Of a stretch of 56,265 bases of DNA, positions 20,434-29,425 are shown one piece after another. The notes beneath the pieces are model-generated. The model was not told the DNA's origin and ran no database searches. It saw only the letters and a program-made list of their open reading frames with translations. Made by a program: the position numbers and the translations under genes. Numbering within the stretch: the first letter of the stretch is position 1; each line of letters starts with the position of its first letter. The stretch spans positions 577,050 through 633,314 of the forward strand of contig NZ_DS022277.1 in NCBI RefSeq assembly GCF_000153725.1, given 5' to 3'. This stretch comes from Salipiger bermudensis HTCC2601 (GTDB lineage Bacteria; Pseudomonadota; Alphaproteobacteria; Rhodobacterales; Rhodobacteraceae).

Positions 20434-21075
20434 ATGACCGACCCGACCCGCCCCCAACGCCTCGAGGCTGCCTGCGAGGCGCTGCCGCTCGTCGCCATCC
20501 TGCGCGGGCTGCGCCCGGAAGAGGCGGTGGAGATCGCGCAGGCGCTTTTCGACGCCGGCTTCCGCCTGATCGAGATCCCGCTGAACTCGCCCGAGCCCTT
20601 CGACAGCATCGCCGCGGTGCGCAAGGCGCTGCCCGCCGAGGCGCTGGTCGGCGCGGGCACCGTGACGACGCTGGCGGATGTGGCGCGGCTCGACGAGATC
20701 GGCGCCGATCTGGTGGTGATGCCGCATGCCGATACCGCGGTGATCGCCGCGGCCAAGGTGGCGGGGATGATCTGCATCCCCGGCATCGCGACCCCGACAG
20801 AGGCCTACGCCGCGCTCAACGCCGGGGCCGATGCGCTCAAGGTCTTTCCGGCAGAGCTGGTGGGGCCGGCGGCGGTCAAGGCGATCCGCACCATCCTGCC
20901 CGCCGGCACCCGGCTCTTCCCGGTGGGCGGTATCGCGCCCGACACGATGGGGCCGTTCCGAAGCGCAGGCGTCGCGGGGTTCGGCCTCGGCAGCGCGCTC
21001 TACAGCCCGGGCGATACGGTCGAGGCAGTGTCCGACAAGGCGGCGCGCTTCGTCATCGCCTGGCAGGAGGGCTGA
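20434..21075 (+). CDS. dgoA: 2-dehydro-3-deoxy-6-phosphogalactonate aldolase
   Basis: 213 residues. Class I KDPG/KDPGal aldolase motifs are present: ILRG with R25, E47 in IEIPLNSP, GAGTVTT, PGIATPTEA and the Schiff-base lysine K136 in LKVFPAE. It cleaves 2-keto-3-deoxy-6-phosphogalactonate to pyruvate and glyceraldehyde 3-phosphate. ATG 20434 is one base after the dgoK stop; longer in-frame starts lie inside dgoK and are rejected. Confidence 0.92.
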   Translation: MTDPTRPQRLEAACEALPLVAILRGLRPEEAVEIAQALFDAGFRLIEIPLNSPEPFDSIAAVRKALPAEALVGAGTVTTLADVARLDEIGADLVVMPHADTAVIAAAKVAGMICIPGIATPTEAYAALNAGADALKVFPAELVGPAAVKAIRTILPAGTRLFPVGGIAPDTMGPFRSAGVAGFGLGSALYSPGDTVEAVSDKAARFVIAWQEG

Positions 21076-21083
21076 TCCCGCGC

Positions 21084-21114
21084 AGGAGGGCGGGGCGATT
21101 GTCGCCCCTCCTTT
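21084..21114 (+). terminator. Candidate terminator after dgoA
   Basis: AGGAG..GGGCGA pairs with TCGCCC..CTCCT around a short loop with a small bulge, followed by TTT. It lies between the convergent dgoA and monooxygenase genes. Confidence 0.5.
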
Positions 21115-21125
21115 GGCCTCTGTCG

Positions 21126-23048
21126 TCAGCGCGCCGGCAGCAGGACGCCGTCGAAGAAGTCTCCCAGCGCGCCATAGCCGTCAAGCGGCAGCACATGGGC
21201 AATGTACTGGTCCGGGCGCACCACGATCATGCAGCCGGTCTCGCGGTCGATGCCGCGCATGTCGAAGATGTCGCCCGCGCCCTTGTGGTCAGTGCAGAAC
21301 GCCTTCTCGTGGTCCTGCAGGCCATACCTGCCCTTCAGCGGTCTCAGCAGTGACGGCATGTCCTCGTAGGCGAGCTGGTCGAAGGTCTGCTGGAACACCG
21401 CGCGGACATCGATGATCGCGTCGATATCCTCGCCCGGCCGGGTGTATTTCATCACCGGCGAGGCAGGGTCGCGCTCCAGCCAGTCGGCCAACCTGTGGAT
21501 CGCCGAGCCGGGGGCCGCGCTGTCCTTTGCGGCGGCGAAAGCGTAGATCCGCCAGCGCCCGTCGGCCTCTGCCACGTGGCCGAGCTGCATCTGCATTGCG
21601 TCCGCAACCCGCACCACCGGCGCCGAGTGGAAGCGCTTGCCGATCACCTCACCGGTCGCCAGCGCCTGATGGGTGGGCTGACCGATCAGCGCCGAAGGCT
21701 CATACTTCACCGCCAAACCGCCGGTGAACTCGAGGTTCTCGATGAATTGTGCCTGCACGCGGGGCACGTCAGTGCCATCAAGTTCGGACTCGCCCGGCGG
21801 GGCCGACATGATGCGCGCCCATTTGTGATCGGTCTCGATCAGCCGCTTGGCCTCGAGCCAGCGTTCGGCGGAGTAACTGTGCAGCAGACCCGGTGCGGCG
21901 CGCTTCTGGAACACATGCCCCAGCTTCCAGCCGAGATTGAACGAGTCCTGCATCGACACGTTCATGCCCTGACCGGCCTTTGGGCTATGGGTGTGGCAGG
22001 CGTCACCGGCGGTAAAGACCCTCGGATGCCGTGCGTCGCGCTGATCGTCGGGCACGTCGTCGAAGCGGTCGGTGAGGCGGTGCCCGATCTCGTAGACCGA
22101 CCACCAGACCACCTCCTTCACGTCGATGGTGTAGGGGGCCATGATCCGGTTGGCGGCGGCGATCATGTGTTCGGAGGTGAGGTTGCGGCTGGCCACGCGC
22201 TCGTCGGGGTTGAGCTTGTCGAGCTCGACATACATGCGGAACAGGTAGCCGCCTTCGCGCGGCAGGATCAGCACGTTGCCCTCGCTCTTCGAGGCGACGA
22301 TGCATTTCTGCCGGATGTCGGGGAAATCGGTGTTGGCGAGGATGTCCATCACGCCCCAGGCCTGATGCGCCGCATCGCCGTGCAGCATGCCGCCGATCGC
22401 CTTGCGCACGTTCGAACGCGCGCCATCGCAGCCCACAACGTAGTTCGCCCGCACCGTCTGCAACGTGCCGGCGTTCACCCCGGTGTTCTCGAGCGTTACG
22501 GTCACCGGGTGATCCTCGGTGCTTTCGTCGACGCTGAGATCCTTGACCGACCAGCCGTAATCGGGCTCCAGCCGCTTCGGCGACTTGCGCATCACGTCGA
22601 GGAACAGCTCGTGGATGCGGGCCTGATTGATCAGCGTATGCGGCATCTCGGAGGAATCGTCGGCCACGTCCTGCACGCGGCCGATGCGGCGCACATGTTC
22701 CGGCCTTTGCGGGTCCGGGGTCCAGAAGGTGGTCTGGTTGACCCAGTAGCTCTCGCGCTTGACCTGCTCGCCGAAGCCAAAGGCCTGAAACATCTCCATC
22801 GTGCGGGTGTTGACGCCGTCGGCCTGCCCCTTCTCCATCGGGCCCGGCTTGGGCTCGACGATCATCACGTCGATTTCTGGGAATTGCGACAGCTGCGCGG
22901 CGAGGCAGAGGCCCGCCGGGCCGCAACCGGCGATCAGCACGTCGACCGTCTCGGGTAGCGGTGCGAAGGCACCATACTCTCGGCGGCAGGGGGCCGCATC
23001 GCGCAGGTCGGGATCGCCGCCCCGAAAGCCGTTCAGGTAGTACTGCAT
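21126..23048 (-). CDS. FAD-dependent aromatic monooxygenase (3-hydroxybenzoate 4-monooxygenase/phenol 2-monooxygenase type)
   Basis: 640 residues, the length of MobA-type 3-hydroxybenzoate 4-monooxygenase. It has the FAD loop IAGCGPAG (G41-x-G43-x-x-G46), the NADPH-linked CDGARS motif and FTAGDACHTHSPKAGQGMN, followed by a C-terminal thioredoxin-like dimerisation domain. It hydroxylates a phenolic ring using NAD(P)H and O2. Start ATG 23048 has GGAGGAG upstream. No ring-cleavage genes are adjacent, so the pathway cannot be closed from this window. Confidence 0.85.
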   Translation of the reverse strand: MQYYLNGFRGGDPDLRDAAPCRREYGAFAPLPETVDVLIAGCGPAGLCLAAQLSQFPEIDVMIVEPKPGPMEKGQADGVNTRTMEMFQAFGFGEQVKRESYWVNQTTFWTPDPQRPEHVRRIGRVQDVADDSSEMPHTLINQARIHELFLDVMRKSPKRLEPDYGWSVKDLSVDESTEDHPVTVTLENTGVNAGTLQTVRANYVVGCDGARSNVRKAIGGMLHGDAAHQAWGVMDILANTDFPDIRQKCIVASKSEGNVLILPREGGYLFRMYVELDKLNPDERVASRNLTSEHMIAAANRIMAPYTIDVKEVVWWSVYEIGHRLTDRFDDVPDDQRDARHPRVFTAGDACHTHSPKAGQGMNVSMQDSFNLGWKLGHVFQKRAAPGLLHSYSAERWLEAKRLIETDHKWARIMSAPPGESELDGTDVPRVQAQFIENLEFTGGLAVKYEPSALIGQPTHQALATGEVIGKRFHSAPVVRVADAMQMQLGHVAEADGRWRIYAFAAAKDSAAPGSAIHRLADWLERDPASPVMKYTRPGEDIDAIIDVRAVFQQTFDQLAYEDMPSLLRPLKGRYGLQDHEKAFCTDHKGAGDIFDMRGIDRETGCMIVVRPDQYIAHVLPLDGYGALGDFFDGVLLPAR

Positions 23049-23133
23049 CAACGCTCCTCCGTCTTGTGCAGGCATAAGCCATGGCTCGTCTGACCCATAT
23101 GGTAGCTACACTTATTATATTCGGTCAATAATA

Positions 23134-23149
23134 GATATGCATGCATATC
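23134..23149. promoter_or_regulatory. Perfect 16-bp palindrome upstream of the monooxygenase
   Basis: GATATGCATGCATATC is a perfect palindrome 86 bp ahead of the monooxygenase start in an AT-rich stretch. It is a plausible binding site for a MarR, LysR or IclR-type regulator, none of which is encoded beside it. Confidence 0.4.
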
Positions 23150-23311
23150 AAATATGCCTATAGAATTGAAATAAAGAGAGTTTTGAGGGGTTCTCGTCTC
23201 AAGGAGGGCAGGAGTTGCGCAAAAAAATCGGGAATCGCTCCGCCACTGCGCAATGGCAGAGCTCTACGCGGCCGTTGTCCGGCGCGGCCCGGCGAATGTC
23301 GGATGAGGGGA

Positions 23312-23337
23312 CGGTCGCGCGCCCGTGGGCGCGACCG
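23312..23337 (-). terminator. Candidate terminator of the ygiC-ygiB-like pair
   Basis: CGGTCGCG..CCC pairs with GGGCGCGACCG, with a 2-nt bulge, about 35 bp past the stop of the ygiB-like gene. There is no T run, so this may be a stabilising hairpin only. Confidence 0.4.
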
Positions 23338-23371
23338 GACGCGGCGAATCCTGCCGGGCGCTGCGGCGGCC

Positions 23372-23956
23372 TCAGCCGCCGAAGCTGCGCAGTCCGCTGC
23401 CGGTCTTCGAGCCGCCGAAGCCGCCACGCGAAGCGGCGGTGGCGCGGGTGAGGGGCGGCTTGCCGGCGGTCACGGGCGCCTTGTTGAAGGTGCTCGGGTT
23501 GAGGTTCGCGCGGCCGGTGTTGTTGGCGTAGGTCGTGCCGCCCGCCGGCGTGGTGAAGCGGCCGTTGGCGTTGCGATACATCGGCTGCGCCGCGAGGCCG
23601 CGCTGCCCGCCCAGCATGTTGCCGATCAGGTAGCCGGCCAGCAGCGGCATGAAGATGCTGCCCGAGCCGCCGCCCGTGGCCTGCGCCTCGGAGCCGCAAT
23701 TGCCCTCGCCATACTGCTCCTCGCAGACCGCGAGGCTGTCATAGCGCGGCGCGGTTTCGGCGTGCAGGGTCTCGGCCTCTGCGAAGGCGTTGGTGCAATC
23801 CTGCTCGGAGAACAGGCTGGTCGGGCCGACGGCGCTGCGGCAGCTCTCGAGATCGGGGAAGGCCTGCGCCTCGACCGGTTCCTCGCGGCATCCGGCGAGC
23901 GCGAAGGAGGCGGCGCCGACGATGGCGAGTGCGGCTGTGCGGGAACGTTTGGTCAT
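23372..23956 (-). CDS. YgiB-like (DUF1190) lipoprotein
   Basis: 194 residues. The signal peptide ends in a lipobox LAGC with C23 as the lipidated residue. A Cys-containing central region follows (FPDLESCRS, FSEQDCTNAF, CEEQYGEGNCG), then a hydrophobic Gly-rich segment (MPLLAGYLIGNMLGG) and a Gly/Arg/Thr-rich tail ending RSFGG. This is the DUF1190/YgiB arrangement. In enterobacteria ygiB and ygiC are adjacent, as here (11-bp gap). The molecular function is unknown. Confidence 0.8.
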   Translation of the reverse strand: MTKRSRTAALAIVGAASFALAGCREEPVEAQAFPDLESCRSAVGPTSLFSEQDCTNAFAEAETLHAETAPRYDSLAVCEEQYGEGNCGSEAQATGGGSGSIFMPLLAGYLIGNMLGGQRGLAAQPMYRNANGRFTTPAGGTTYANNTGRANLNPSTFNKAPVTAGKPPLTRATAASRGGFGGSKTGSGLRSFGG

Positions 23957-23967
23957 GGCGGTCTCCG

Positions 23968-25173
23968 TCAGTCTCGGATGAAATGGGGTTTGAAGCGCGA
24001 CAGATCCTGGGTGATCCGTCCGCGATCCTCGCGAATGCCGATGCCGGCGCAGTGCTCCCCCGCGATCCAGGCGCCGATCACCGGGCGGAAGCCGGCAAAG
24101 ACCGGCAGCGGGTGATAGGCCTGCGCGATGCGCGGATGCTTGGCATAGCCGTCGTTGCTGGCCGTCTCGGTCACAGCGCCGTCCTCGACGATGCTGATCG
24201 ACGCCCCCTCTCGCGAGAAGATCGGCTTCAGCACATGACCGCGCGCCATCGCCCCCGAGGCCCGCGCGAGCCGGGCGGCAGTCTCCGGCGACGGGTCGGT
24301 CAGGTCGCTCTCGAAGAAGGCGGGCAGCAGGTTGGGATGGTCCTCGAACATCTCCCACAGCACCGGCAGAATGCCCTTGTTCGACAGGATCGCCTTCCAC
24401 GGCGGCTCGATCATCCGGCACTGCGCGGTAGCGAGATGGGCGGCGTAGTCGTCGCGCAGCAGGTCTTCCCACGGATAGAGCTTGAACAGCGTGCCGATCA
24501 CCCGGTCCTCGTCGTCGAGGAACTGGCCGTCCTCGCTGACGCCGATCTTCTCGAGATCGGTGTAATGCGCGCCGAGCCCCGCCTCGCGCGCCGCCCAGCC
24601 AAGCGCCTCGACGGTGGCGTAGTCCTCGGGCGCGCCGGAAAGGGCGGTGAAATGCAGCTGCGTCTCGGGGGCGAACATCGCGCCCAGCCGCTCGACGATG
24701 GCCTCGTGGATGCCATTGAACTGGTCGTCGCCCTCGCGCAGCACGCCGAGCGCCTGCTGGTCCTCGAACCACTGCCACTGGAAGGCCGCGCTTTCGTAAA
24801 GCGAGGTCGGGGTGTCGGCGTTGTATTCCAGCATCTTGGCCGGACCGTCGCCATCATAGACCAGATCGAAGCGGCCATAGAGCTCGGGCTCGCCGTCCTG
24901 CCAGCTTTGCGCGATGTAGTCGCGATGCGCCTCGGGGATCTCCAGCCGGTCGAGCAGCTCCTCCGAGCCGATCACCCGCGCGACGGCTTCGCGGCAGAGC
25001 CCGTGCAACTCGGTGGCGGGGTCCTCGATGCGCTCTTCGATTTCGGCCAGCGAGAAGCAATAGGCCGAAGCCTCGTCCCAGTAGGGCTCGCCATGCATGT
25101 CGGCAAAGGTGAAGCCCTGGTCGGCGGCCTTGTCGCGCCAGTCCGGGCGCTCCGGCAAATCGAGCTTCTGCAC
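23968..25173 (-). CDS. Glutathionylspermidine synthase family protein (YgiC-like)
   Basis: 401 residues (E. coli YgiC 386). It has the ATP-grasp synthetase fold of the glutathionylspermidine synthase C-terminal domain, with YGRFDLVYDGDGPAKMLEYNADTPTSLYE near the middle and KPIFSREGASI. It lacks the amidase domain of true Gsp synthetase. The start is GTG 25173 because AGGAGGAAGGA lies six bases upstream; the longer frame to 25311 reads across a terminator. It forms an operon with the YgiB-like lipoprotein. The physiological substrate is unknown. Confidence 0.82.
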   Translation of the reverse strand: MQKLDLPERPDWRDKAADQGFTFADMHGEPYWDEASAYCFSLAEIEERIEDPATELHGLCREAVARVIGSEELLDRLEIPEAHRDYIAQSWQDGEPELYGRFDLVYDGDGPAKMLEYNADTPTSLYESAAFQWQWFEDQQALGVLREGDDQFNGIHEAIVERLGAMFAPETQLHFTALSGAPEDYATVEALGWAAREAGLGAHYTDLEKIGVSEDGQFLDDEDRVIGTLFKLYPWEDLLRDDYAAHLATAQCRMIEPPWKAILSNKGILPVLWEMFEDHPNLLPAFFESDLTDPSPETAARLARASGAMARGHVLKPIFSREGASISIVEDGAVTETASNDGYAKHPRIAQAYHPLPVFAGFRPVIGAWIAGEHCAGIGIREDRGRITQDLSRFKPHFIRD

Positions 25174-25268
25174 CTGTGGTCCTTCCTCCTGTCGCCGCGC
25201 CTTTCCGAGGGCGGCGGTGTCGCGCGATATATGGGCAGTTCGCGCGGAATTGTGAACCTTGGAAACGG

Positions 25269-25299
25269 AAAAAGGCGCCGCGCATCCCCACGCGGCGCC
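25269..25299 (-). terminator. Rho-independent terminator of the acyl-CoA/TRAP operon
   Basis: A perfect 9-bp stem (GGCGCCGCG/CGCGGCGCC) with an 8-nt loop is followed on the minus strand by TTTTT. It lies 28 bp beyond the dctM stop. Confidence 0.85.
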
Positions 25300-25327
25300 T
25301 GTCCCCGTCATGCCGGCGCGGGCCGGC

Positions 25328-26620
25328 TCAGCGCGACATCATCAGCTCCGGCAGGAAAAGGGTGATCTGCGGGAACGAGAGCAGCAGGACCAGCACGACG
25401 ATCTCCATGCCGAGGAAGGGCAGGATGCCGCGAAAGATCGTGCCGAGCGGCACCCGGGTCTGCGCCGCGGCGACATAGGCGTTGAGCCCCAGAGGCGGCG
25501 TCAGCAAGCCGATCTCGACGGTCTTGGTCACCACGATGCCGAACCAGACCGGATCGTAGCCCATTGCCATGGCGGTCGGGAAGGCCAGTGGCATGGCCAG
25601 CGACAGGATCGCGAGCTGGTCCATGAACATGCCCATCACCAGCAGCACGAGGATGATGATCGCCATGATTAGCTCGCGTGGCATCTCGGTGGTGGCGACG
25701 AACTCGAGCATCCCGTGCGTGATGCGGGTGAAGGCGAGGTAGTTCGAGAAGATTGCCGAGCAGGCCACGATGGCCACGATCATCACCGTGGCTCGGATCG
25801 CGCGGCTGATCGAGGTGCCAAACTGCACGAAGCTGAGCGTGCGCTGAAGCATGACGATGATGAGCGAGCCCATCACCCCGAGCGCCGCCGCCTCCGAGGG
25901 CGAGGCCAGCCCGCCATAGATCGCGCCGATCACCGCCAGAAGCAGCACCACCATCGGGATCACGTGCACGCTCTGGCGCAGCGCGCCCTTCAGCTCGAAC
26001 GGATCGCCCTTCGGGGCCTGGTCGGTGGTCTGGGCGATGATCTTGATCACCAGCGCGAGGCCGGCGGCGGTCAGGAAGCCCGGCACGATGCCGGCGATAA
26101 AGAGCTTGCCGATCGAGGTCTCGGTCAGCACGCCGTAGACCACCAGCACGATCGAGGGTGGCACCACCACGGCGAGCGTGCCGCCGACGCTGACCACCGC
26201 CGCGGCGAGGCGGTCTGAATACCTGTGGGCGCGCATCTCCGGGAAGGCCGAGGCCGCCATCGCCGCGGTCGACGCGGTCGAGCTGCCGACCAGCGCGGCA
26301 AGGATCACCGAGGCCGCGACGGTGGCGATGGCGAGCCCGCCCTTCACGTGGCCGATCCAGCGCTGGCAGGCGATGATGGCGCGGCGCGTGACATCTCCGG
26401 CGGTCAGCAGCTCTGCCATCAGGATGAAGAGCGGGATCGCCACGAGGATGAACGACGCTGAGGTGTCAAAGAAGGTGCGTTCGAGCACCGCCAGCGCCGG
26501 GCGCATGCCGAGTTGCGCGGCGAGCCCGGCGGTGCCGGCAATGCCCATGGCGAAGGCGATCGGCACGCGGAACACCATCAGGGTGGCGAGCAGCAGCAGG
26601 ATGGCGAAGAAGGTCAGCAT
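25328..26620 (-). CDS. dctM: TRAP transporter large permease, DctM family (second system)
   Basis: 430 residues, hydrophobic throughout with about 12 membrane segments, containing the DctM signatures FRVPIAFAMG near the N-terminus and [30 protein letters not shown]. It is the last gene of an operon ligase-dehydratase-dctQ-dctP-dctM. The order Q-P-M differs from the P-Q-M order of the system at 15-18 kb, so the two are unlikely to be recent duplicates. Confidence 0.9.
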   Translation of the reverse strand: MLTFFAILLLLATLMVFRVPIAFAMGIAGTAGLAAQLGMRPALAVLERTFFDTSASFILVAIPLFILMAELLTAGDVTRRAIIACQRWIGHVKGGLAIATVAASVILAALVGSSTASTAAMAASAFPEMRAHRYSDRLAAAVVSVGGTLAVVVPPSIVLVVYGVLTETSIGKLFIAGIVPGFLTAAGLALVIKIIAQTTDQAPKGDPFELKGALRQSVHVIPMVVLLLAVIGAIYGGLASPSEAAALGVMGSLIIVMLQRTLSFVQFGTSISRAIRATVMIVAIVACSAIFSNYLAFTRITHGMLEFVATTEMPRELIMAIIILVLLVMGMFMDQLAILSLAMPLAFPTAMAMGYDPVWFGIVVTKTVEIGLLTPPLGLNAYVAAAQTRVPLGTIFRGILPFLGMEIVVLVLLLSFPQITLFLPELMMSR

Positions 26621-26647
26621 GAAGGGTCCGTGCGCGTCTTGAGGGGC

Positions 26648-26676
26648 GGGCAGCCGCGCGATGATCGCGGCTGCCC
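26648..26676 (-). other. Intercistronic hairpin between dctP and dctM (second system)
   Basis: An 11-bp perfect stem (GGGCAGCCGCG/CGCGGCTGCCC, 7-nt loop) lies in the 78-bp gap after the binding-protein gene. The first TRAP operon also has a hairpin after its binding-protein gene. Confidence 0.65.
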
Positions 26677-26698
26677 CGGGATGGTCTTCAGCTGCGGC

Positions 26699-27700
26699 TC
26701 AGTTGCCGGTGAGTTCGCTGTAGGTCTCGAGCACCGAGATCGCGCCGTCATTGTCGATGCGCTCGACCCAGTCGGTGCTGACGGCGCCGGTCGCCTCGGT
26801 CACGGCGGCAAGCTCTTCTGCCGAGAAGCTGTAGGTGTCGATGCCCTCGGCCTTCCACTCCTCGATCAGCCCGGCGACCGAGGCGTCCTGCGCCTGAGCC
26901 ACATGCGCCGCGGTTTCGGCGCCAAGGCTGACCAGCTTGGCTTGCGTGTCGGCGGGCAGCCCGTCGAACAGGTCACTGCGGATCACCATGACGAAGCTGT
27001 AGCCACCGAAGGAGCCGTTGGTCGAGATGTGGCTGACCACCTCGTTGAGCTTGTAGCCCGGCACCGAGGCGAGCGGGAAAAGCACCGCGTCGAGCCGGCC
27101 TCGCTCGACCGCGGTATAGACCTCGGGGCCGGGGATCGAGATGCCGACCCCGCCGAGGCTGCGTGCGGTCATCGCCTGGGTCGAGCCGGAGGTGCGGATG
27201 TCCTGCGACGCCCAGTCGGCGGGCATCCCGAGGCGCGTCTTGGCCAGCACCTGGTAGGGCGGCAGCACGAAGCCGAAGACCGGCGTGACGCCGGCGGCGA
27301 GGAACTCGTCGCGCAGCGGGCCGGCCTCGAGCATGGTCTGCAATGCCTGGGTGCCCTCGGCGGCCGAGCCGTAATAGCCCGGCAGCGCCACCACCGAGTT
27401 CAGCGGCAGCACGTCGGCGTGGTAGGGCGTGCCCAGAAGGGCGGCGTCGAGAATTCCGTTGTTCACCGCGTCGAGCTGCGCCTTGGACTTGGCCGCCTGC
27501 TGCGAGGGAAAATGCTCGAAGCCGATCTCTCCGCCGGTGGCCTCCTCCACCGCCGCCATCCATTTCGTCGTGCCCTCGACCGACACGATATGCGTGGTCG
27601 ACTGGAAATCGCCCAGCCGCAGGGTTTCCGCCGCAAGCGGCGCCGCCGCGAGGGTCAGAGCGGTGCCCAGCACCGCGATCATCCGGGTCTTGGTCGTCAT
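26699..27700 (-). CDS. dctP: TRAP transporter substrate-binding protein, DctP family (second system)
   Basis: 333 residues with a Sec signal ending PLAAE (about residue 24) and a DctP fold. Conserved landmarks are FEHFPSQQAAKSKAQLDAV and GISIPGPEVYTAVERGRLDAV. The context of CoA ligase and acyl-CoA enzymes suggests an organic or aromatic acid ligand. Confidence 0.9.
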   Translation of the reverse strand: MTTKTRMIAVLGTALTLAAAPLAAETLRLGDFQSTTHIVSVEGTTKWMAAVEEATGGEIGFEHFPSQQAAKSKAQLDAVNNGILDAALLGTPYHADVLPLNSVVALPGYYGSAAEGTQALQTMLEAGPLRDEFLAAGVTPVFGFVLPPYQVLAKTRLGMPADWASQDIRTSGSTQAMTARSLGGVGISIPGPEVYTAVERGRLDAVLFPLASVPGYKLNEVVSHISTNGSFGGYSFVMVIRSDLFDGLPADTQAKLVSLGAETAAHVAQAQDASVAGLIEEWKAEGIDTYSFSAEELAAVTEATGAVSTDWVERIDNDGAISVLETYSELTGN

Positions 27701-27726
27701 GGTGTCTCTCCTCCCTTGAGAAATCA

Positions 27727-28212
27727 TCACAGGTCTGCCGGTTCGCGTCTCCTCAGCGCGTCGTGCAGCAGTCTCAGAACCAGCACGCCGCATCCCAGCG
27801 GGACGACGGCGTAGGCCCAGCCGAGGGGCCAGTCGACCACCCCGTATTCCACGTCTCCTTGCAGGATCGCGTCTAGGGCGAACTCGCCCGACATCACCGT
27901 CACCGCGCCGAAGAACAGCGCCGGCAGCAGCAACCGCAGCCGCGCCACCACCGCGCCGAAGGGGCCAGGCATCCGCTCGGGCGTGAGCTCGAGCGCCAGG
28001 TGGCCGCCGTCGCGGAACACCCGCGACAGCGACAGGCAGGCCAGCGCCGGCATCAGGAACAGCTCGGTCAGCTCGAACTGGACCTGGACCGGACGGTTGG
28101 CGAACAGCCGCAACAGGATGTCGAGGTTGATCAGCCCGGCGACCAGCACCAAGCAGAGGCACCCCGCGATGTGCAGGATGTCCTCGAGTTTTCTCAGTCC
28201 GGTCTCAAGCAT
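27727..28212 (-). CDS. dctQ: TRAP transporter small permease, DctQ family (second system)
   Basis: 161 residues with four hydrophobic segments. GGGAGGAG precedes the ATG. It starts 38 bp after the dehydratase stop, which argues for co-transcription with the catabolic genes. Confidence 0.85.
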   Translation of the reverse strand: MLETGLRKLEDILHIAGCLCLVLVAGLINLDILLRLFANRPVQVQFELTELFLMPALACLSLSRVFRDGGHLALELTPERMPGPFGAVVARLRLLLPALFFGAVTVMSGEFALDAILQGDVEYGVVDWPLGWAYAVVPLGCGVLVLRLLHDALRRREPADL

Positions 28213-28250
28213 CGGCGCTCCTCCCTAGCCGCTGCGTGATGGACGGGCGC

Positions 28251-29390
28251 TCAGCGCTTCGGCAGTTCGACGATCGCCGCGCCCATGGCCGAGAGCTCTC
28301 CGTCCTGCTGCTCCGCGCGTTGCTGGATCTCCAGCAGGAAGCGGCCGTCCTCTTCGAATTTCCGCACCACGGTGCCGTGGATCAGAATGATGTCGCCTTC
28401 GGGGTTGTGCCGGCGCACCTGGCACTTGGCCTGCCGCAGAAAGCCGTCATCGCCCATCCAGTTGGTGATCTGATGCGTCAGCCACGAGGTCCGCTCGGGG
28501 CCGTAGTCATAGGCGCCGGGGGCGCCGACCTCGAGCGCGAACTCTTCTTCCCAATGCACCCGCTCGGGGCAGTCGGGAATGCCGAACTTGTTCTTCGGGC
28601 CGGCGCTCGGGTGCTTCTGCTGTAGCTGCCATGCCAGCTTGTTGGCGCGGATGTAGAGGCCGCCCCATCCTTGGGCGTAGGCGATGAAGCCGGTGGCCGT
28701 CATCGGGCCCTTCACCATGGTGGGCAACTCCTCGCCCTCGGCCACGTCATTCCAGTAGCGGGTCTCGGCGCCGCGCACCGTCTCGTGCTCGTAATACTTG
28801 TAGTAGCTGTCGAGCTCTTCCTGGGTCCAGACCTTGCGCCCCTTGGCCTTGGCCTCGGTGTACTTGGTGCCGTTCTCGCGCGCCTGGTCGCGGTCGGTGC
28901 GAAAGCACCAGCTGTCGGCATCGGCCACCAGATCGCCGGTCGCCGCGTCGTAGAAATCGACGTGGTAGATCTGCTGCACGGCACGGCCGGCAAAGCGGGT
29001 CTCGTGCTCGATCAGATCCTTGAGATAGGCTTCGGTGCGGAATGCCATGTTCCTGGTGATCGTCTTGTGCCAGTTCCAGTTCGCGCCAGACCACATGGCG
29101 TGCACCCCCGGCAGCCCCCCGACATAGCCGGAGATGATGCGGTTGGTAGCAAACAGAAAGCTCGGCAGAGCGATCACGTCGCCATGCCTGGTGCCCGCGG
29201 CATAGTCCGGGTCGCACCAGAGCGGATTGTCGTCGCCGATGCCATGGGCATAGTGACGGATGTTGTCGCGTGTCGCCTCGTAGCACCACGGCTCCACCGT
29301 CTTCTCGATCTTCACGCCAACGCGCTGGCGCAGGTCGTCGAGCCCCTCCTGGGTGATCTTGGGGAATTTCCTCTGGGTCATGTCGTTCAT
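28251..29390 (-). CDS. MaoC-like/FAS1-like acyl-CoA dehydratase
   Basis: 379 residues. It appears as two hot-dog halves: an N-terminal FAS1-like dehydratase region (YAHGIGDDNPLWCDPDYAAGT, about residues 48-70) and a C-terminal half (FIAYAQGWGGLYIRANKLAW onward). The YA.G.GD.NPLW.D motif carries the catalytic Asp/His-type site of (R)-hydratases. It likely hydrates an enoyl-CoA made from the acid activated by the neighbouring ligase. GAGGAGA precedes the ATG. The precise substrate is unknown. Confidence 0.78.
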   Translation of the reverse strand: MNDMTQRKFPKITQEGLDDLRQRVGVKIEKTVEPWCYEATRDNIRHYAHGIGDDNPLWCDPDYAAGTRHGDVIALPSFLFATNRIISGYVGGLPGVHAMWSGANWNWHKTITRNMAFRTEAYLKDLIEHETRFAGRAVQQIYHVDFYDAATGDLVADADSWCFRTDRDQARENGTKYTEAKAKGRKVWTQEELDSYYKYYEHETVRGAETRYWNDVAEGEELPTMVKGPMTATGFIAYAQGWGGLYIRANKLAWQLQQKHPSAGPKNKFGIPDCPERVHWEEEFALEVGAPGAYDYGPERTSWLTHQITNWMGDDGFLRQAKCQVRRHNPEGDIILIHGTVVRKFEEDGRFLLEIQQRAEQQDGELSAMGAAIVELPKR

Positions 29391-29425
29391 TTACGTCTCT
29401 CCTCGAACGTCTGTGGCGGGGCGGA

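Larger units (their letters stand above)
23049..23371. other. Intergenic region with AT-rich promoter part
   Basis: No gene is supported. The left half (about 23100-23180) is AT-rich and should carry the monooxygenase promoter and the palindrome at 23134-23149. The right half holds the terminator-like hairpin of the ygiB-like gene. Confidence 0.6.
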
